Assembly (NCBI GenBank): GCA_905480105.1
Contig: CAJQPC010000199.1
Span: 1-34,577 of the forward strand
Origin: an uncultured bacterium
Lineage (GTDB): Bacteria > Myxococcota_A > UBA796 > CAJQPC01
Direction of reading: 5' to 3'
Length of the DNA stretch: 34,577 nucleotides
Shown here: positions 9,073-19,347 of the stretch, one piece after another
Position numbering within the stretch: position 1 is the stretch's first letter
Layout of the letters: every line of letters starts with the position of its first letter
Made by a program: the position numbers and the translations under genes
The notes under the pieces: generated by a model
Databases searched by the model: none
The model's input: only the letters and a program-made list of their open reading frames with translations
Told to the model about the DNA's origin: nothing

Positions 9073-9900
9073 TCAGACCTCTTCAACCGTCTCAGGATCG
9101 ACAGGACCGGAGGTCGCATCGGGAGCGGCTGGAGCGGCTGAGGTGTGCACGCGGGAAACGACTTCCACGTCCATACCAGCGTCCGTCACAGCCTGCTGAG
9201 CAGGGTCGCCCCGGCGACCAGCGGCGTTGCCCTCGATGCAAGCATCGGCGACAGCGGCGGTGAACAAGCGAATGGACTTGATTGCGTCGTCGTTTCCGGG
9301 AATGACGTAGTCGACCTTGGAGGGGTCGCAGTTGGTGTCGCACAGCGCAATGACGGGGATCTTCAGCTTGCGAGCCTCGTCAATGGCAATGTGCTCCTTC
9401 TTCGGGTCGATGATGAAGATCGCACCGGGGGTGGCGCGCATGGCCTTGATGCCACCCAGGTTCTTCTCCATCTTCGCCATCTCACGGGTCAGGCCTAGGG
9501 CCTCCTTCTTGGTGAGCATCTCAAAACGGCCCTCGGTGTAGGCGCGCTCCAAAGCGGTCAGGCGGTCCAGGGACTTCTTGACGGTCTGGAAGTTGGTCAA
9601 TGTTCCGCCGAGCCAGCGGTTGTTCATGAAGAACTGACCCGAGCGACCGGCCTCTTCGGCAACGATCTCTTGGGCGGAGCGCTTGGTGCCTACGAAGAGC
9701 ACGTACTTGCCTTGGCTGACCACGTTGGAGGCGAAACGGCAAGCTTCCAGCAGGCCACGTGCGGTGGCCTGGAGGTCGATGATGTGCACGCCGTTCTTCT
9801 GGCCGTAGATGTAGGGGCGCATCTTCGGGTTCCAACGACGGGTCTGGTGACCAAAGTGAACACCGGACTCAAGCAGCTGACGCAACGAAATGTTGACCAT
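9073..9900 (-). CDS. rpsB: 30S ribosomal protein S2
   Basis: [49 protein letters not shown] upstream of ATG. Confidence 0.98.
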   Translation of the reverse strand: MVNISLRQLLESGVHFGHQTRRWNPKMRPYIYGQKNGVHIIDLQATARGLLEACRFASNVVSQGKYVLFVGTKRSAQEIVAEEAGRSGQFFMNNRWLGGTLTNFQTVKKSLDRLTALERAYTEGRFEMLTKKEALGLTREMAKMEKNLGGIKAMRATPGAIFIIDPKKEHIAIDEARKLKIPVIALCDTNCDPSKVDYVIPGNDDAIKSIRLFTAAVADACIEGNAAGRRGDPAQQAVTDAGMDVEVVSRVHTSAAPAAPDATSGPVDPETVEEV

Positions 9901-10031
9901 AATTTACTCCTGAGCGCGCTGATTGACAGGCGCCCTTTTGGGTTGGTTTCGACCACCGACAGCTGCGTCCGACCCCGAAAGGCACCCATGGACGATCACT
10001 GTGACTCGGTGTGAGATTTGCCCCAAACTAC

Positions 10032-10062
10032 CAGGGCCCCGCGCGATTAACGCAGGGCCCTG
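10032..10062 (-). terminator. probable terminator downstream of secA
   Basis: CAGGGCCC...GGGCCCTG 8-bp perfect stem immediately 3' of the secA stop. Confidence 0.45.
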
Positions 10063-10086
10063 TGTTTGTCACCTGGAGAGCCTGTC

Positions 10087-12924
10087 TCAGACCCCTTGCT
10101 GGTCTCCGTCGTCGCCTACCAGGGGCCCGTCCACCGTCAGCGCATCCGGGTCAACCTGCGGAGCGGGGGCCACCCAGCCAGCTTGGTAGCAGCACCGCTT
10201 GAACTTGTTTCCAGATCCACATGGGCAAGGATCATTCCGCCGCAACTGATGCAGCACGGCGAAGAGGCGTGCCTCCTCTCCAGCTTCTGGCAGTTTGGGG
10301 GCAGGCGGAGGGGCAGGAGGCAGGCCTTGCGCGTTCAAGGCGAACTGCGCAGCCGCATTGGCGTCCAGCCTGGGACTTGCCGGCTTTTGGACCAGGTCGC
10401 CAGCAGCGAGCTGGCGGGCGGTTCGCTTGGAGAACTCCTGAGAAGCCTGGTCCGCTCTTCCCAGTTCCACTTCCAAAAAGCGACGAACTACGGACTCATC
10501 CCGGAGAGCCGTCATCATCATAAACATGTTGAAGCCCTCCTTCTTGTACTCCAGAAGAGGGTTTCGCTGGCCGTAGCCACGCAATCCAATGCCGTCGCGC
10601 AAGCGGTCCATGGCCAACAAGTGCTGCTTCCACAGATCGTCGGTGAACTGCAGCAAGAGCATGCGCTCAATCTGACGGCTTGCATCCTCACCCAGAGAGG
10701 CTTCCTTGCTCTCGTAGCGCTCGGTACCAACGGCCAGCAGGCGGTCACGGAGTTCGACGACCGCAAAGTCGCGAAGCTCATCATCGCTCTCTTCCCAGAC
10801 GAAGCCAAAGTTGTCCTGGCAGCGGGCCCGCATGCCCTTGATGTCCCAACCCTCCGAGTGCACCGTTTCGGGAACGCAGTCGTCCATCACATCATCGACG
10901 ACGCCCTCGACGGCCTCGACCATGATCTCCCGGACCTCTCCCCCTTCCAGGATGCGGCGGCGCAAGGCATAGACCAGCTTGCGCTGCTGACTGAGCACGT
11001 CGTCGTACTCCAACAGCTGCTTACGAACGTTGAAGTTGTGACCCTCGACCTTCTTCTGAGCATTCTCGATGCTCTTGGAGATCCAGGGATGCTCGATGGG
11101 CTCGTTGTCCGACATGCCCATCTTATCCATGAACTGCATCATCTTGTCGGTGCCAAAGATACGCAGCAGGTCGTCCTCTAAGGACAGGTAGAACTTGGAG
11201 CTTCCGGCGTCTCCCTGACGACCGGCGCGACCACGCAGCTGGTTGTCGATGCGGCGACTCTCGTGGCGCTCGGTTCCGATGATGCGCAGCCCACCAGCTT
11301 CCAACACCTTTTCGCGCTCTGCTGCGCACTGGATCTCCAGCTCAGCAAAACGGGTGTCGAAGCCCTGCTGGTCAACCTTTGGATCCACCTCGTCCTTGGC
11401 CATCTCCTCGGGATTTCCGCCAAGCTTGATGTCCGTTCCACGCCCCGCCATGTTCGTGGAGATGGTGATCGAGCCAAGGCGACCGGCCTGAGCAACCACC
11501 GAGCTCTCTCGTGCATGTTGCTTGGCGTTGAGCACCTCGTGCGGAATCTTCTGCCGCCGCAACATTCGGGCTACCAGCTCAGACTTTTCCACGCTGGTGG
11601 TGCCCACGAGAACAGGCTGGCCCCGCTCGTGTGCTTCGACGATGTCGCCCAAGACCACGTCGAACTTTTCTTCCTGGGTGCGGTAGACAATGTCGTTCTG
11701 GTCATCGCGCGTGATCGGCCTGTTGGTGGGAATCACCACAACTTCGAGGTTGTAGATGTTTGCCAGCTCGGCTGCCTCGGTCTCAGCCGTACCGGTCATG
11801 CCGGCAAGCTTGTCGTACATGCGGAAGTAGTTTTGGAAGGTGATGGTCGCGTAGGTCTGAGACTCACGCTGAATCTTCAGCCTCTCCTTGGCCTCTACTG
11901 CTTGGTGCAGGCCGTCAGACCACCGACGACCCGCCATTAGACGACCCGTGTTCTCGTCGACGATCACGACCTCGCCATCGCGAACCACGTAGTCCTTGTC
12001 CCGACTGAACAAACAGTGGGCTTTGAGGGCTTGGTTGACGTGGTGCAGAGTCTCCATGTTTTCGGGTTCGTAGAGGTTGTTGATCCCGAGCTTGGACTCG
12101 ATCTTATCCACCCCTTGATCGGTGGGATGCACCGACCGGCCCTTCTCGTCGACGACGTAGTCGATCTCGTCTTGCAAGAGGGGGATGACCGCGTCGATCT
12201 CGAAGTACTTGTCCACAGCATCGCTGGTCGGACCCGAGATGATCAGAGGCGTACGGGCCTCGTCGATGAGGATGGAGTCAACCTCGTCGACAATCCCGAA
12301 GTTGTGACCGCGCTGGGTGTAATCTTCCAGGCGGAACTTCATGTTGTCCCGCAGGTAGTCGAACCCAAACTCGTTGTTGGTGCCGTAGGTAATGTCAGCG
12401 GCATAGGCGGCGCGCTTGATCTGATCGTCGCGCTCCCCGCTCAAGACAGTGCCGACCGACATGCCCAAGGTCTTGTAGATTGCGGACATCCACTCGGCGT
12501 CACGGGCGGCCAAGTAGTCGTTGACCGTGACAACGTGGACACCCTTTCCACCCAGGGCGTTGAGATACACCGGCAGGGTTGCGGTCAGGGTCTTGCCCTC
12601 TCCGGTTCGCATCTCCGCGGCCTGCCCCCGATGAAGCACAATGCCACCGACAAGCTGCACGTCGTAGGGACGCATGCCCAGGGTTCGCACGGAGGTCTCT
12701 CGGACAGTTGCAAAGGCCTCCAGCAACAAGTCGTCCAAAGGCTCGCCGTTCTCCAGGCGCTCCTTAAACTTTGAGGTCATTCCGAAAAGTTCTTCGTCCG
12801 ACATGGCCTGGAAAGTGGGCTCCAGATCATTGATCCGGGCCACCTGCGGCTGCATCTTCCTAATCACACGGTCATTGGCCGAGCCGAAGATCTTCTTAAA
12901 CATTCCCTCGAGGGGACCGAGCAT
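10087..12924 (-). CDS. secA: preprotein translocase subunit SecA
   Basis: MRTGEGKTLTATLPVYLNAL, DEVDSILIDEARTPLIISG, C-terminal zinc motif CPCGSGNKFKRCC. Confidence 0.98.
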   Translation of the reverse strand: MLGPLEGMFKKIFGSANDRVIRKMQPQVARINDLEPTFQAMSDEELFGMTSKFKERLENGEPLDDLLLEAFATVRETSVRTLGMRPYDVQLVGGIVLHRGQAAEMRTGEGKTLTATLPVYLNALGGKGVHVVTVNDYLAARDAEWMSAIYKTLGMSVGTVLSGERDDQIKRAAYAADITYGTNNEFGFDYLRDNMKFRLEDYTQRGHNFGIVDEVDSILIDEARTPLIISGPTSDAVDKYFEIDAVIPLLQDEIDYVVDEKGRSVHPTDQGVDKIESKLGINNLYEPENMETLHHVNQALKAHCLFSRDKDYVVRDGEVVIVDENTGRLMAGRRWSDGLHQAVEAKERLKIQRESQTYATITFQNYFRMYDKLAGMTGTAETEAAELANIYNLEVVVIPTNRPITRDDQNDIVYRTQEEKFDVVLGDIVEAHERGQPVLVGTTSVEKSELVARMLRRQKIPHEVLNAKQHARESSVVAQAGRLGSITISTNMAGRGTDIKLGGNPEEMAKDEVDPKVDQQGFDTRFAELEIQCAAEREKVLEAGGLRIIGTERHESRRIDNQLRGRAGRQGDAGSSKFYLSLEDDLLRIFGTDKMMQFMDKMGMSDNEPIEHPWISKSIENAQKKVEGHNFNVRKQLLEYDDVLSQQRKLVYALRRRILEGGEVREIMVEAVEGVVDDVMDDCVPETVHSEGWDIKGMRARCQDNFGFVWEESDDELRDFAVVELRDRLLAVGTERYESKEASLGEDASRQIERMLLLQFTDDLWKQHLLAMDRLRDGIGLRGYGQRNPLLEYKKEGFNMFMMMTALRDESVVRRFLEVELGRADQASQEFSKRTARQLAAGDLVQKPASPRLDANAAAQFALNAQGLPPAPPPAPKLPEAGEEARLFAVLHQLRRNDPCPCGSGNKFKRCCYQAGWVAPAPQVDPDALTVDGPLVGDDGDQQGV

Positions 12925-13073
12925 GAGCGTGCTCCGTAGCAGAGGAACCTGAGTTTGGCGGACGCCTGGGTTCCGGGACCTGAGCGGTTAACTGCTCACC
13001 GCGTGCTTGTCTGTCAATGGGGAAAGCGCACTCCAACAACTTGGCGAAACCCAGCCCTCAAACTTGGCGACCC

Positions 13074-14072
13074 TCAGTGCGGCAAGTATTCCAATGGGTC
13101 GACCTGTTGACGGTCGATCATCAGTTCGAAATGCAAGTGCGGTCCGGTGGTCTGACCTGTGGTTCCGATGGTGCTGATCACCTGACCGGCATCTACCCAG
13201 TCCCCCTTTCGAACGTACACACTTGAGTTGTGCGCATAGCGGGTCACAATGCCGTAACCATGGTCAATCTCGACCATGCGGCCGTAGCCGGAGTTGTAGT
13301 CGGCCATCTGAACCACACCCGAGGCAGCAGCGACAACACGGGTCCCACGGGGCGCAGCGATGTCTACTCCAGAGTGGAACTTACGGGTATTGTTTATTGG
13401 AGACCGGCGATAGCCAAAGCCACTTGTGAAGGTGCCTTCGGCTGGCCAAACTTGTGGGAAGGCCGCCTGAATACTGAGTAGATCTTCCATGTCCTCGGTC
13501 AGTAAACCAAGCCGCGGCTCCAAGGCTTCGAGACGGGCGACGTAGGCGTCGGTCCGCACCATCACCTGCTCGGCCCACGACTCCGCGGGCCGGAGTTCCT
13601 CAGCCTCCAGGCTCACTGGGCCATCTCGCTCCTCAAAGCCAGGATGGTCCTCGTCGTAATCCAAGTATTCATCGGCGAGTCCCTCGCTCTCCTCGTCGAC
13701 TGGACCTGATCCAGGGCGAACCGGGTTGTCCCGAACCATGTCGCGGAGCTGCGCGTCATAGAGCTGAACACGCTGCATGGTGGCGTCCGCCTGGTCCAGC
13801 TGCGATTCAATCTGCTGCAACTGCTGGCGAAGCATCAGGTTCTCAGTGACCAACTCAGCGCGACCGGGCCCGCCGCCTGGAACCCAGCTCACACCGCGAA
13901 GTCCCAAGAGAGTCAATCCGACCACAGCGGCCCCAGCCACAAGCCCAATTCGCACCTGGCCCACATCGATAATGCACTGGAGCACATCGACTTGGTCTCG
14001 ATCTGGAATCAGCAGAAGCGTCCAAGTTCGCACCTTTTCCGAGGGCGTTTTCTTGGTCGGAGTGAGACTCAC
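13074..14072 (-). CDS. M23 family metallopeptidase (LytM) with N-terminal TM and coiled coil
   Basis: KFHSGVDIAAPRGTRVVAAASGVV..., HLHFELMIDRQQVDPLEYL. Confidence 0.93.
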   Translation of the reverse strand: MSLTPTKKTPSEKVRTWTLLLIPDRDQVDVLQCIIDVGQVRIGLVAGAAVVGLTLLGLRGVSWVPGGGPGRAELVTENLMLRQQLQQIESQLDQADATMQRVQLYDAQLRDMVRDNPVRPGSGPVDEESEGLADEYLDYDEDHPGFEERDGPVSLEAEELRPAESWAEQVMVRTDAYVARLEALEPRLGLLTEDMEDLLSIQAAFPQVWPAEGTFTSGFGYRRSPINNTRKFHSGVDIAAPRGTRVVAAASGVVQMADYNSGYGRMVEIDHGYGIVTRYAHNSSVYVRKGDWVDAGQVISTIGTTGQTTGPHLHFELMIDRQQVDPLEYLPH

Positions 14073-14827
14073 AATTCATCCACTCGCACGGTCACGACCG
14101 TGACATTGTCATCTCCTCCCCTTTCGCAGGCCATTTGCACCAGCTTCCGGGACGCATGCTGGGGTCCGTGGCGCTGCATGATTTCGCCAATCTCCGCCGT
14201 TGAGACCAGGTTGCTCAAGCCATCACTGCACAGCATGAACTTGTCGCCCCGGCGAACTGCACGGACCTGAAGGTCCACCTCCACCTCCTCCATGTAGCCA
14301 AGAGAACGGGTGATGATGTTGCGCAGCTTGTGAGTCTTGGCCTCCTCTGCGGTCAAAACACCTGCCTTGACCTTTTCGTTGACCAAGCTGTGGTCCTCGG
14401 TCAACTGCTCGATACGGCCTTCGCGCAACAGGTACCCGCGAGAGTCACCCACATGTGCAATCAGGAAGTTGCTGCCGTCGATCATCAACGCCAGAGCGGT
14501 GGTGCCCATCCCCTTATATTCGGGCTCCGCGGTCGCCTTCTCGAAGATTCGCTTGCCGGCCAATCGAACGGCGTAACGGAGCTTTTCACGGGAGCGGTCC
14601 ACCGGTTCCGATACGTCCGGAAGCTCAATTTGCTCGTCAGAGTCGATGCTCGCAAGTACCTCCTCCACCGTATTGACGGCGATGGCAGAGGCATACTCGC
14701 CACCCACGTGGCCGCCCATGCCGTCGCAGCAAACAAAGAGATTTAGCTCATCATTGATGAGGTAGTTGTCTTCGTTGTTCGTACGCTTCATGCCTACGTC
14801 GGTCACGCCGCAAGAGGTGATTCGCAT
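14069..14827 (-). CDS. PP2C-family Ser/Thr protein phosphatase
   Basis: DVGMKRTNNEDNYLI, CDGMGGHVGGEYAS, AHVGDSRGYLLREGRIEQLTEDHS, CSDGLSNLV, GGDDNVTVV. Confidence 0.95.
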   Translation of the reverse strand: MRITSCGVTDVGMKRTNNEDNYLINDELNLFVCCDGMGGHVGGEYASAIAVNTVEEVLASIDSDEQIELPDVSEPVDRSREKLRYAVRLAGKRIFEKATAEPEYKGMGTTALALMIDGSNFLIAHVGDSRGYLLREGRIEQLTEDHSLVNEKVKAGVLTAEEAKTHKLRNIITRSLGYMEEVEVDLQVRAVRRGDKFMLCSDGLSNLVSTAEIGEIMQRHGPQHASRKLVQMACERGGDDNVTVVTVRVDEL

Positions 14828-14860
14828 CTTACATGCCTCCTAAACCAGCAATGGGGCCTT

Positions 14861-16531
14861 CTATTGTACGTCAGGCGGCGGCGCCAGATTGCCCGAAGAG
14901 GGCCCACAGCTCCAACCTTGGCTGGGCGTGGGATCGGGAACCAGGGTCCAAAGTAAGGCATCCGGCCATTGGGCTGGTTTCCCAAGGCGACCACGCAAGG
15001 TCCTCTCTAGCGCCTGCGTGTCGTGCCCTTGGTCGGTGTGCAGCACAACGAAACGCACTCCCCGCTCCTCCAGGCGCTCGAGCGTCCAGTCCGGCGCCTG
15101 ACAGCCTCCCTGACCGTCTATGCAGCGGTCCAAGAGCCGTAGACAGAGGTTGTACTCCACCGGGTGTTTTGGCATACGCGGCAGCGCAGTAACCGCCCTA
15201 CCATGGGCCAAACGGAAGGCCATGGCGTGGGGGCGGTTGGTCTCCCCGCGCGGCCAACCCGGCAAGTCCAGAACGCTCCCAGGCAGCGGATCTTGCTCGA
15301 TGCGCTGTGCCAAATCCGCGTGGGGCAAGCTCTGCGTTGGCAGCGGCAAGGTGCTGCCCTGCGCCAAGGTGACCTCGACGGCAAAGACCGCTGCGAGGGG
15401 CAGCCAGGACCATTTGGGCAAGGGTGCGTTCGCCATTCCCAGGGCCAAGCCCACCAACGCGACCTGAATGAGCCGGTAGTACATGCCTGAGGTGGACAGA
15501 CCGGTTCCGAGGGGCTCTATGAGCGCAATTGGGAGGGGCACGCCACTGAGCCAGGTGGGGGTCAGGAAAAGAACCGGGCCCAGCGCACACAACACCCCGG
15601 AGACGGCCCACCCCAAGGCCACCCCTCGCTTCTTCCAGAATCCCCAGAGCGCCACAAGGAGGACACTCCAGCACAGATAGACGCCGTGCTGCAGCCCCGA
15701 TGGGGTCAAGGTCGCGTCCGGCCAGAACAGGCTGCTCAAGGGCGCCACGGCGTAGGGCGCGACCAGCACCGTGGGGACACTCAGCTTAGGTCGGTGGGTA
15801 GGTGAAAACAGCCACTCATTGGACGGTCCGTCCTGGTTGAAGGCCAGAGAGACCAGCGCCAAGGACACCACCAGCACCGCTCCAACGAATACATAGCGCC
15901 GCCAGTGCTTCAACCCGAAGAGCCCATCTACCGCCAATGCCAACCCTATGCAGGCCAGCAAGTAGGGCGAGGTGAAGCCCGCCAGCAGCAAGACGAGCGC
16001 CAAGACAGGGAGCATGCGCCAGTCCTGCCTGAGACGCCACGCCACGAGCAGAGCGAGTGGGAGCAGCCAAGCCTGAGCCTTGGCCAGCTCCCCGTTGGCC
16101 ATGTTCGCCATGTAGAAGGGCGCAAACGCGAAGGTGAAGGAGGCCAAGCCTATGGCACCATCTGAGCTCTCTGGTGCTCTCAATCGCAGCAGACGCGCCA
16201 TGGTCAACACCGCCACCGCCGGCGAGGCCAGAGTGACCAAGCTTCCAAAGCGCACGGGCCCGAGGAACTTCAAGGGCACGGCCAGGAGCAGGAGCACCCA
16301 CCCCAAAAAGCGCGCCTTCCGCTCGAAGGGCGCCCCAAGCTCACTGCTCAAGTGGGGATCTTGACCCGACCAGATCGCCTCTGGAACCAACTCAAAGCTC
16401 ACGACCAGCGAGGGCCCAAAGGGGCCAGACAAGAGCTGGTCCGAGGGATGCAGGGCCAGCGGCCACGTCAGCCCAACCATCAAGAGCACGGCCGCCAAAG
16501 CCCACAGCAGGTCCCGGCGCCATCCAAGCAT
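14861..16531 (-). CDS. multi-pass membrane protein (YfhO/GT-C-like architecture)
   Basis: About 10 or more hydrophobic helices followed by a soluble C-terminal domain; no family-defining motif recognised. Confidence 0.75.
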   Translation of the reverse strand: MLGWRRDLLWALAAVLLMVGLTWPLALHPSDQLLSGPFGPSLVVSFELVPEAIWSGQDPHLSSELGAPFERKARFLGWVLLLLAVPLKFLGPVRFGSLVTLASPAVAVLTMARLLRLRAPESSDGAIGLASFTFAFAPFYMANMANGELAKAQAWLLPLALLVAWRLRQDWRMLPVLALVLLLAGFTSPYLLACIGLALAVDGLFGLKHWRRYVFVGAVLVVSLALVSLAFNQDGPSNEWLFSPTHRPKLSVPTVLVAPYAVAPLSSLFWPDATLTPSGLQHGVYLCWSVLLVALWGFWKKRGVALGWAVSGVLCALGPVLFLTPTWLSGVPLPIALIEPLGTGLSTSGMYYRLIQVALVGLALGMANAPLPKWSWLPLAAVFAVEVTLAQGSTLPLPTQSLPHADLAQRIEQDPLPGSVLDLPGWPRGETNRPHAMAFRLAHGRAVTALPRMPKHPVEYNLCLRLLDRCIDGQGGCQAPDWTLERLEERGVRFVVLHTDQGHDTQALERTLRGRLGKPAQWPDALLWTLVPDPTPSQGWSCGPSSGNLAPPPDVQ

Positions 16532-16533
16532 AC

Positions 16534-17928
16534 CTATTTATAGTCCCCAGGCTCTAAGCCGTGCTTTTTGAGCAGGCCGTATAGATCTGCCCGGTACTTA
16601 CCGGCCTTTCTGGCCGCCGCGGAGACGTTGCCGCCTGTGGCCTTGAGTACGTCTTCCAAGTACTCCCGCTCCCAGGCATCCCGGGCCTCCCGCAGGGGTT
16701 TGATGTCGGCGCCCCGATGGCCTCCGGGGCCAACCCCCGTGTCGGCGAAGTCTTCGACTTGAAGCACCTCCCCAAAGCTTAAAACCAACGCCCGCTCTAC
16801 CGCGTGCTCCAACTCTCTGGCGTTGCCGGGCCAGCGGCGCTCCATGAGGTGCTGGCTTGCCTCCGGGGAGAGCTGCGCTGTGCGATTCAGGCGTGCGCAA
16901 TGTTTGGCCAAGAAGTGCTCTGCGAGCAGCGGAATGTCCCCGACTCGGTCCTTTAGCGCCGGCATGTAAATAGGAACCACCACCAGTCGGTAGTACAGGT
17001 CTTCCCGAAAGCTCCTGTTCTCGACCATTGCAGCCAGATCTTTGTTTGTGGCGACGATGACTCGCACATCCACAGTCTGAGTCTTGGTGCTGCCCAAGGG
17101 GGAAATTTCTCCTTCCTGGAGCACACGCAAGAGGGACCGCTGCATGGCCGGAGAAACATCGCCGATCTCGTCCAAAAGCAGCGTCCCCCCATCGGCCGCT
17201 TTGATGAGCCCCGTTTTGTCCGAGCGAGCGTCGGTAAAGGCGCCGCGCTTGTAGCCGAAGAGCTCAGACTGGAGCAGGGTGTCGGGCAGGGCCCCGCAGT
17301 TCACCGAAATGAAGGGCCGATTCGCGCGCTTGGACAGGGCGTGAACCGCCCGTGCAGCCAGCTCCTTACCGCTCCCACTCGGTCCGAAAATCGCAACCGT
17401 GCTGTCCAAGGGCGCGACCCGCTCAATCATGGAGAAGACCGCCTTCATCGAAGACGACTGACCAATGATGCCCTCGAGTTCTCCCCGCTGGTCCACCGTC
17501 CTGCGAAGCGCCAGGACCTCTTGAGACAAGCGTCGCTGCGCCACGCACTTGTTTAGGTGCGCGTAGAGCGCCTCGCGGTCCACCGGCTTGGTCAGGTACC
17601 CAGCCGCGCCTTCGTTCATGGCCTCGATGGCATTGGGAATGCTGCCGTGAGCGGTGAGAATCAGCACAGGAAGACCCGGATCGGCATGGTGCAGCCGAGC
17701 CATCACGTCCAAGCCAGACTCTTGGTCCAGACGCAGATCGCAGACCACCACGTCCACCTTCTCCTGGCGAACCACGGCCATGGCTTGGTCGCCATCCCGA
17801 GCCGTGAACACCCCATAGCCAGCCGACTCCAGACGCAGCGAGAGTACGGTCAGGATGTTGTCGTCGTCATCGACCAGCAGGACGGTGCCGTCCAGGGGGG
17901 CCTCCTCGGCCCGATGGGGCCCAAGCAA
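16534..17928 (-). CDS. NtrC-family sigma-54-dependent response regulator, GlrR/QseF-like
   Basis: Receiver (LLVDDDDNILTVLSLRL), AAA+ (GPSGSGKELAARAVH, GAFTDA, GGTLLLDEIGD), Fis-type HTH (GGNVSAAARKAGKYRADLYGLLKKHGL). TTG start just after the HK stop. Confidence 0.93.
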   Translation of the reverse strand: MLGPHRAEEAPLDGTVLLVDDDDNILTVLSLRLESAGYGVFTARDGDQAMAVVRQEKVDVVVCDLRLDQESGLDVMARLHHADPGLPVLILTAHGSIPNAIEAMNEGAAGYLTKPVDREALYAHLNKCVAQRRLSQEVLALRRTVDQRGELEGIIGQSSSMKAVFSMIERVAPLDSTVAIFGPSGSGKELAARAVHALSKRANRPFISVNCGALPDTLLQSELFGYKRGAFTDARSDKTGLIKAADGGTLLLDEIGDVSPAMQRSLLRVLQEGEISPLGSTKTQTVDVRVIVATNKDLAAMVENRSFREDLYYRLVVVPIYMPALKDRVGDIPLLAEHFLAKHCARLNRTAQLSPEASQHLMERRWPGNARELEHAVERALVLSFGEVLQVEDFADTGVGPGGHRGADIKPLREARDAWEREYLEDVLKATGGNVSAAARKAGKYRADLYGLLKKHGLEPGDYK

Positions 17929-19347
17929 TCATACAAGCGTCGCAGTGCTCTCGTTGGCCACAGCCAAGGTAAAGCAGAATCGCGCCCCCCCAGTCGGCGA
18001 CGCTTCCACCCAAATTCTCCCCCCCTGGGCCGCCACAATTTCGTGGCAAATGTACAGCCCCAGGCCGGATCCCCCGCGCTTCTCCGCCCGAGGCACCTGG
18101 TAGAAGCGCTCAAAGATTCGAGCCCTGTGCGCCTCGGCTACGCCTGGCCCCTGGTCATCTACCCACACGCAAATCGCCGGCTGACCGCCTTCCTCCCAAC
18201 CGTCGACCGCGCCGATGTGCACCAGGGCCCCTCGGGGACTGAATTTCAGGGCATTGGAGAGTAAGTTCATCAGAACCTGCTCAAGCATTCCGGTGTTGGC
18301 GAAGACCCTTGGCAGTCCCTCGGGGACCTGAACCTCCAGGTTGACCTGCTGACGCTGAAGCATCAGGCTGACCTCGTTGGCCACGCAGCCCACCGAGTTG
18401 CTCAGGTCGGCAGGGGCCAACTCAGCCTGCTTGCCTTGCAGACGAGAGAGGTCGAGTACGTTGGACACAAGCTGACGAAGACGACGCACGTCCTCTTTCA
18501 TGATTCTCACCAAGCGGCGCTGAGTGTCCGTCAGCGGACCCGGGATCTCGTCATCCATCAGGTCCACCGCCTCCGCCATCGAGGTCAGCGGGGTCTTTAA
18601 ATCGTGGCTGATGTTGGCGAAGAAGTCCGTCTTGGTGCGGTCCTGCTCCGCTACGCGCTTGGCCATTTTGTTGAAGGCCCGGCCCAGCTGGTCCAGCTCG
18701 TCCACCTCCAGGGGTTCAATGCGGTACTCAAAGTCTCCGGCCGCTACCCCGTCGGTGCCCTTCTGTAGCTCGCGTACCGCGCGGGTCAGGTCACGACCCA
18801 GAACCAAGGCGATGCCCACACCGATAGCCAAGACGATGCCCACCATCACCACCACCAGCGTGGCAATGGTGCGCCCAGTGGCCGCCACCCTGTCCAGATC
18901 CTTGTGTAGCTGGTCCTCCAGGCGTACCTGACGCTGCTGGAGCTCAGAGGTCATCTCCCGGCCTACTCGGGCGATCTCTACTTCGCCAGCAGGCTCTTGG
19001 CTCATGCCCGCAGTGGCCTCATATTCGGAGAGCAGCTCTCCCAAGCGCTCCGCTTCCGTTCCGTTGGCGACCAACACCAAGCGCGCACGGAGGGATCCAC
19101 TCCGCCTCTGGGCCTCCGCAAGCGCCGCACCAGAGCCATTCTCTCGGTAGATCTTCAAGCTGGCGTGCTCCTCTCGGAAATACTGCAGTGCCTGCTGGGA
19201 GAGCTGCACGCGCTCCATGCCAACGCTGGAGACCTCCTGCACCGAACGGGTCATCTGCATCAGGGCGAGCAAGGTGATCAAGCCGCTCAACAAGAGTGGC
19301 AGCAGTGGCGCGAGCTGAGCCAAGAGCAGCTGGGTACGGACCTTCAC
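17929..19347 (-). CDS. membrane sensor histidine kinase, GlrK/QseE-like
   Basis: Two TMs, HAMP, FFANISHDLKTPLTSMAEAVDLM, HATPase motifs; GTG start at 19347 overlaps the rsmA stop (GTGA). Confidence 0.9.
   Translation of the reverse strand: MKVRTQLLLAQLAPLLPLLLSGLITLLALMQMTRSVQEVSSVGMERVQLSQQALQYFREEHASLKIYRENGSGAALAEAQRRSGSLRARLVLVANGTEAERLGELLSEYEATAGMSQEPAGEVEIARVGREMTSELQQRQVRLEDQLHKDLDRVAATGRTIATLVVVMVGIVLAIGVGIALVLGRDLTRAVRELQKGTDGVAAGDFEYRIEPLEVDELDQLGRAFNKMAKRVAEQDRTKTDFFANISHDLKTPLTSMAEAVDLMDDEIPGPLTDTQRRLVRIMKEDVRRLRQLVSNVLDLSRLQGKQAELAPADLSNSVGCVANEVSLMLQRQQVNLEVQVPEGLPRVFANTGMLEQVLMNLLSNALKFSPRGALVHIGAVDGWEEGGQPAICVWVDDQGPGVAEAHRARIFERFYQVPRAEKRGGSGLGLYICHEIVAAQGGRIWVEASPTGGARFCFTLAVANESTATLV

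Noticed and set aside
10196-10236. C-terminal CPCGSGNKFKRCC in SecA
   Set aside because: Standard SecA zinc-binding (SEC-C) tail, not an unusual fusion.
10066-11181. Long plus-strand ORF (371 aa) opposite secA
   Set aside because: Antisense shadow ORF within an unambiguous secA frame, expected in high-GC coding DNA; same for 11263-11940, 12016-12774, 3812-4546 and 7616-8344.
17227-17246. GAFTDA instead of GAFTGA in the NtrC-family regulator
   Set aside because: As far as I know this variant occurs in other functional sigma-54 activators, so it is not strong evidence of loss of sigma-54 interaction.
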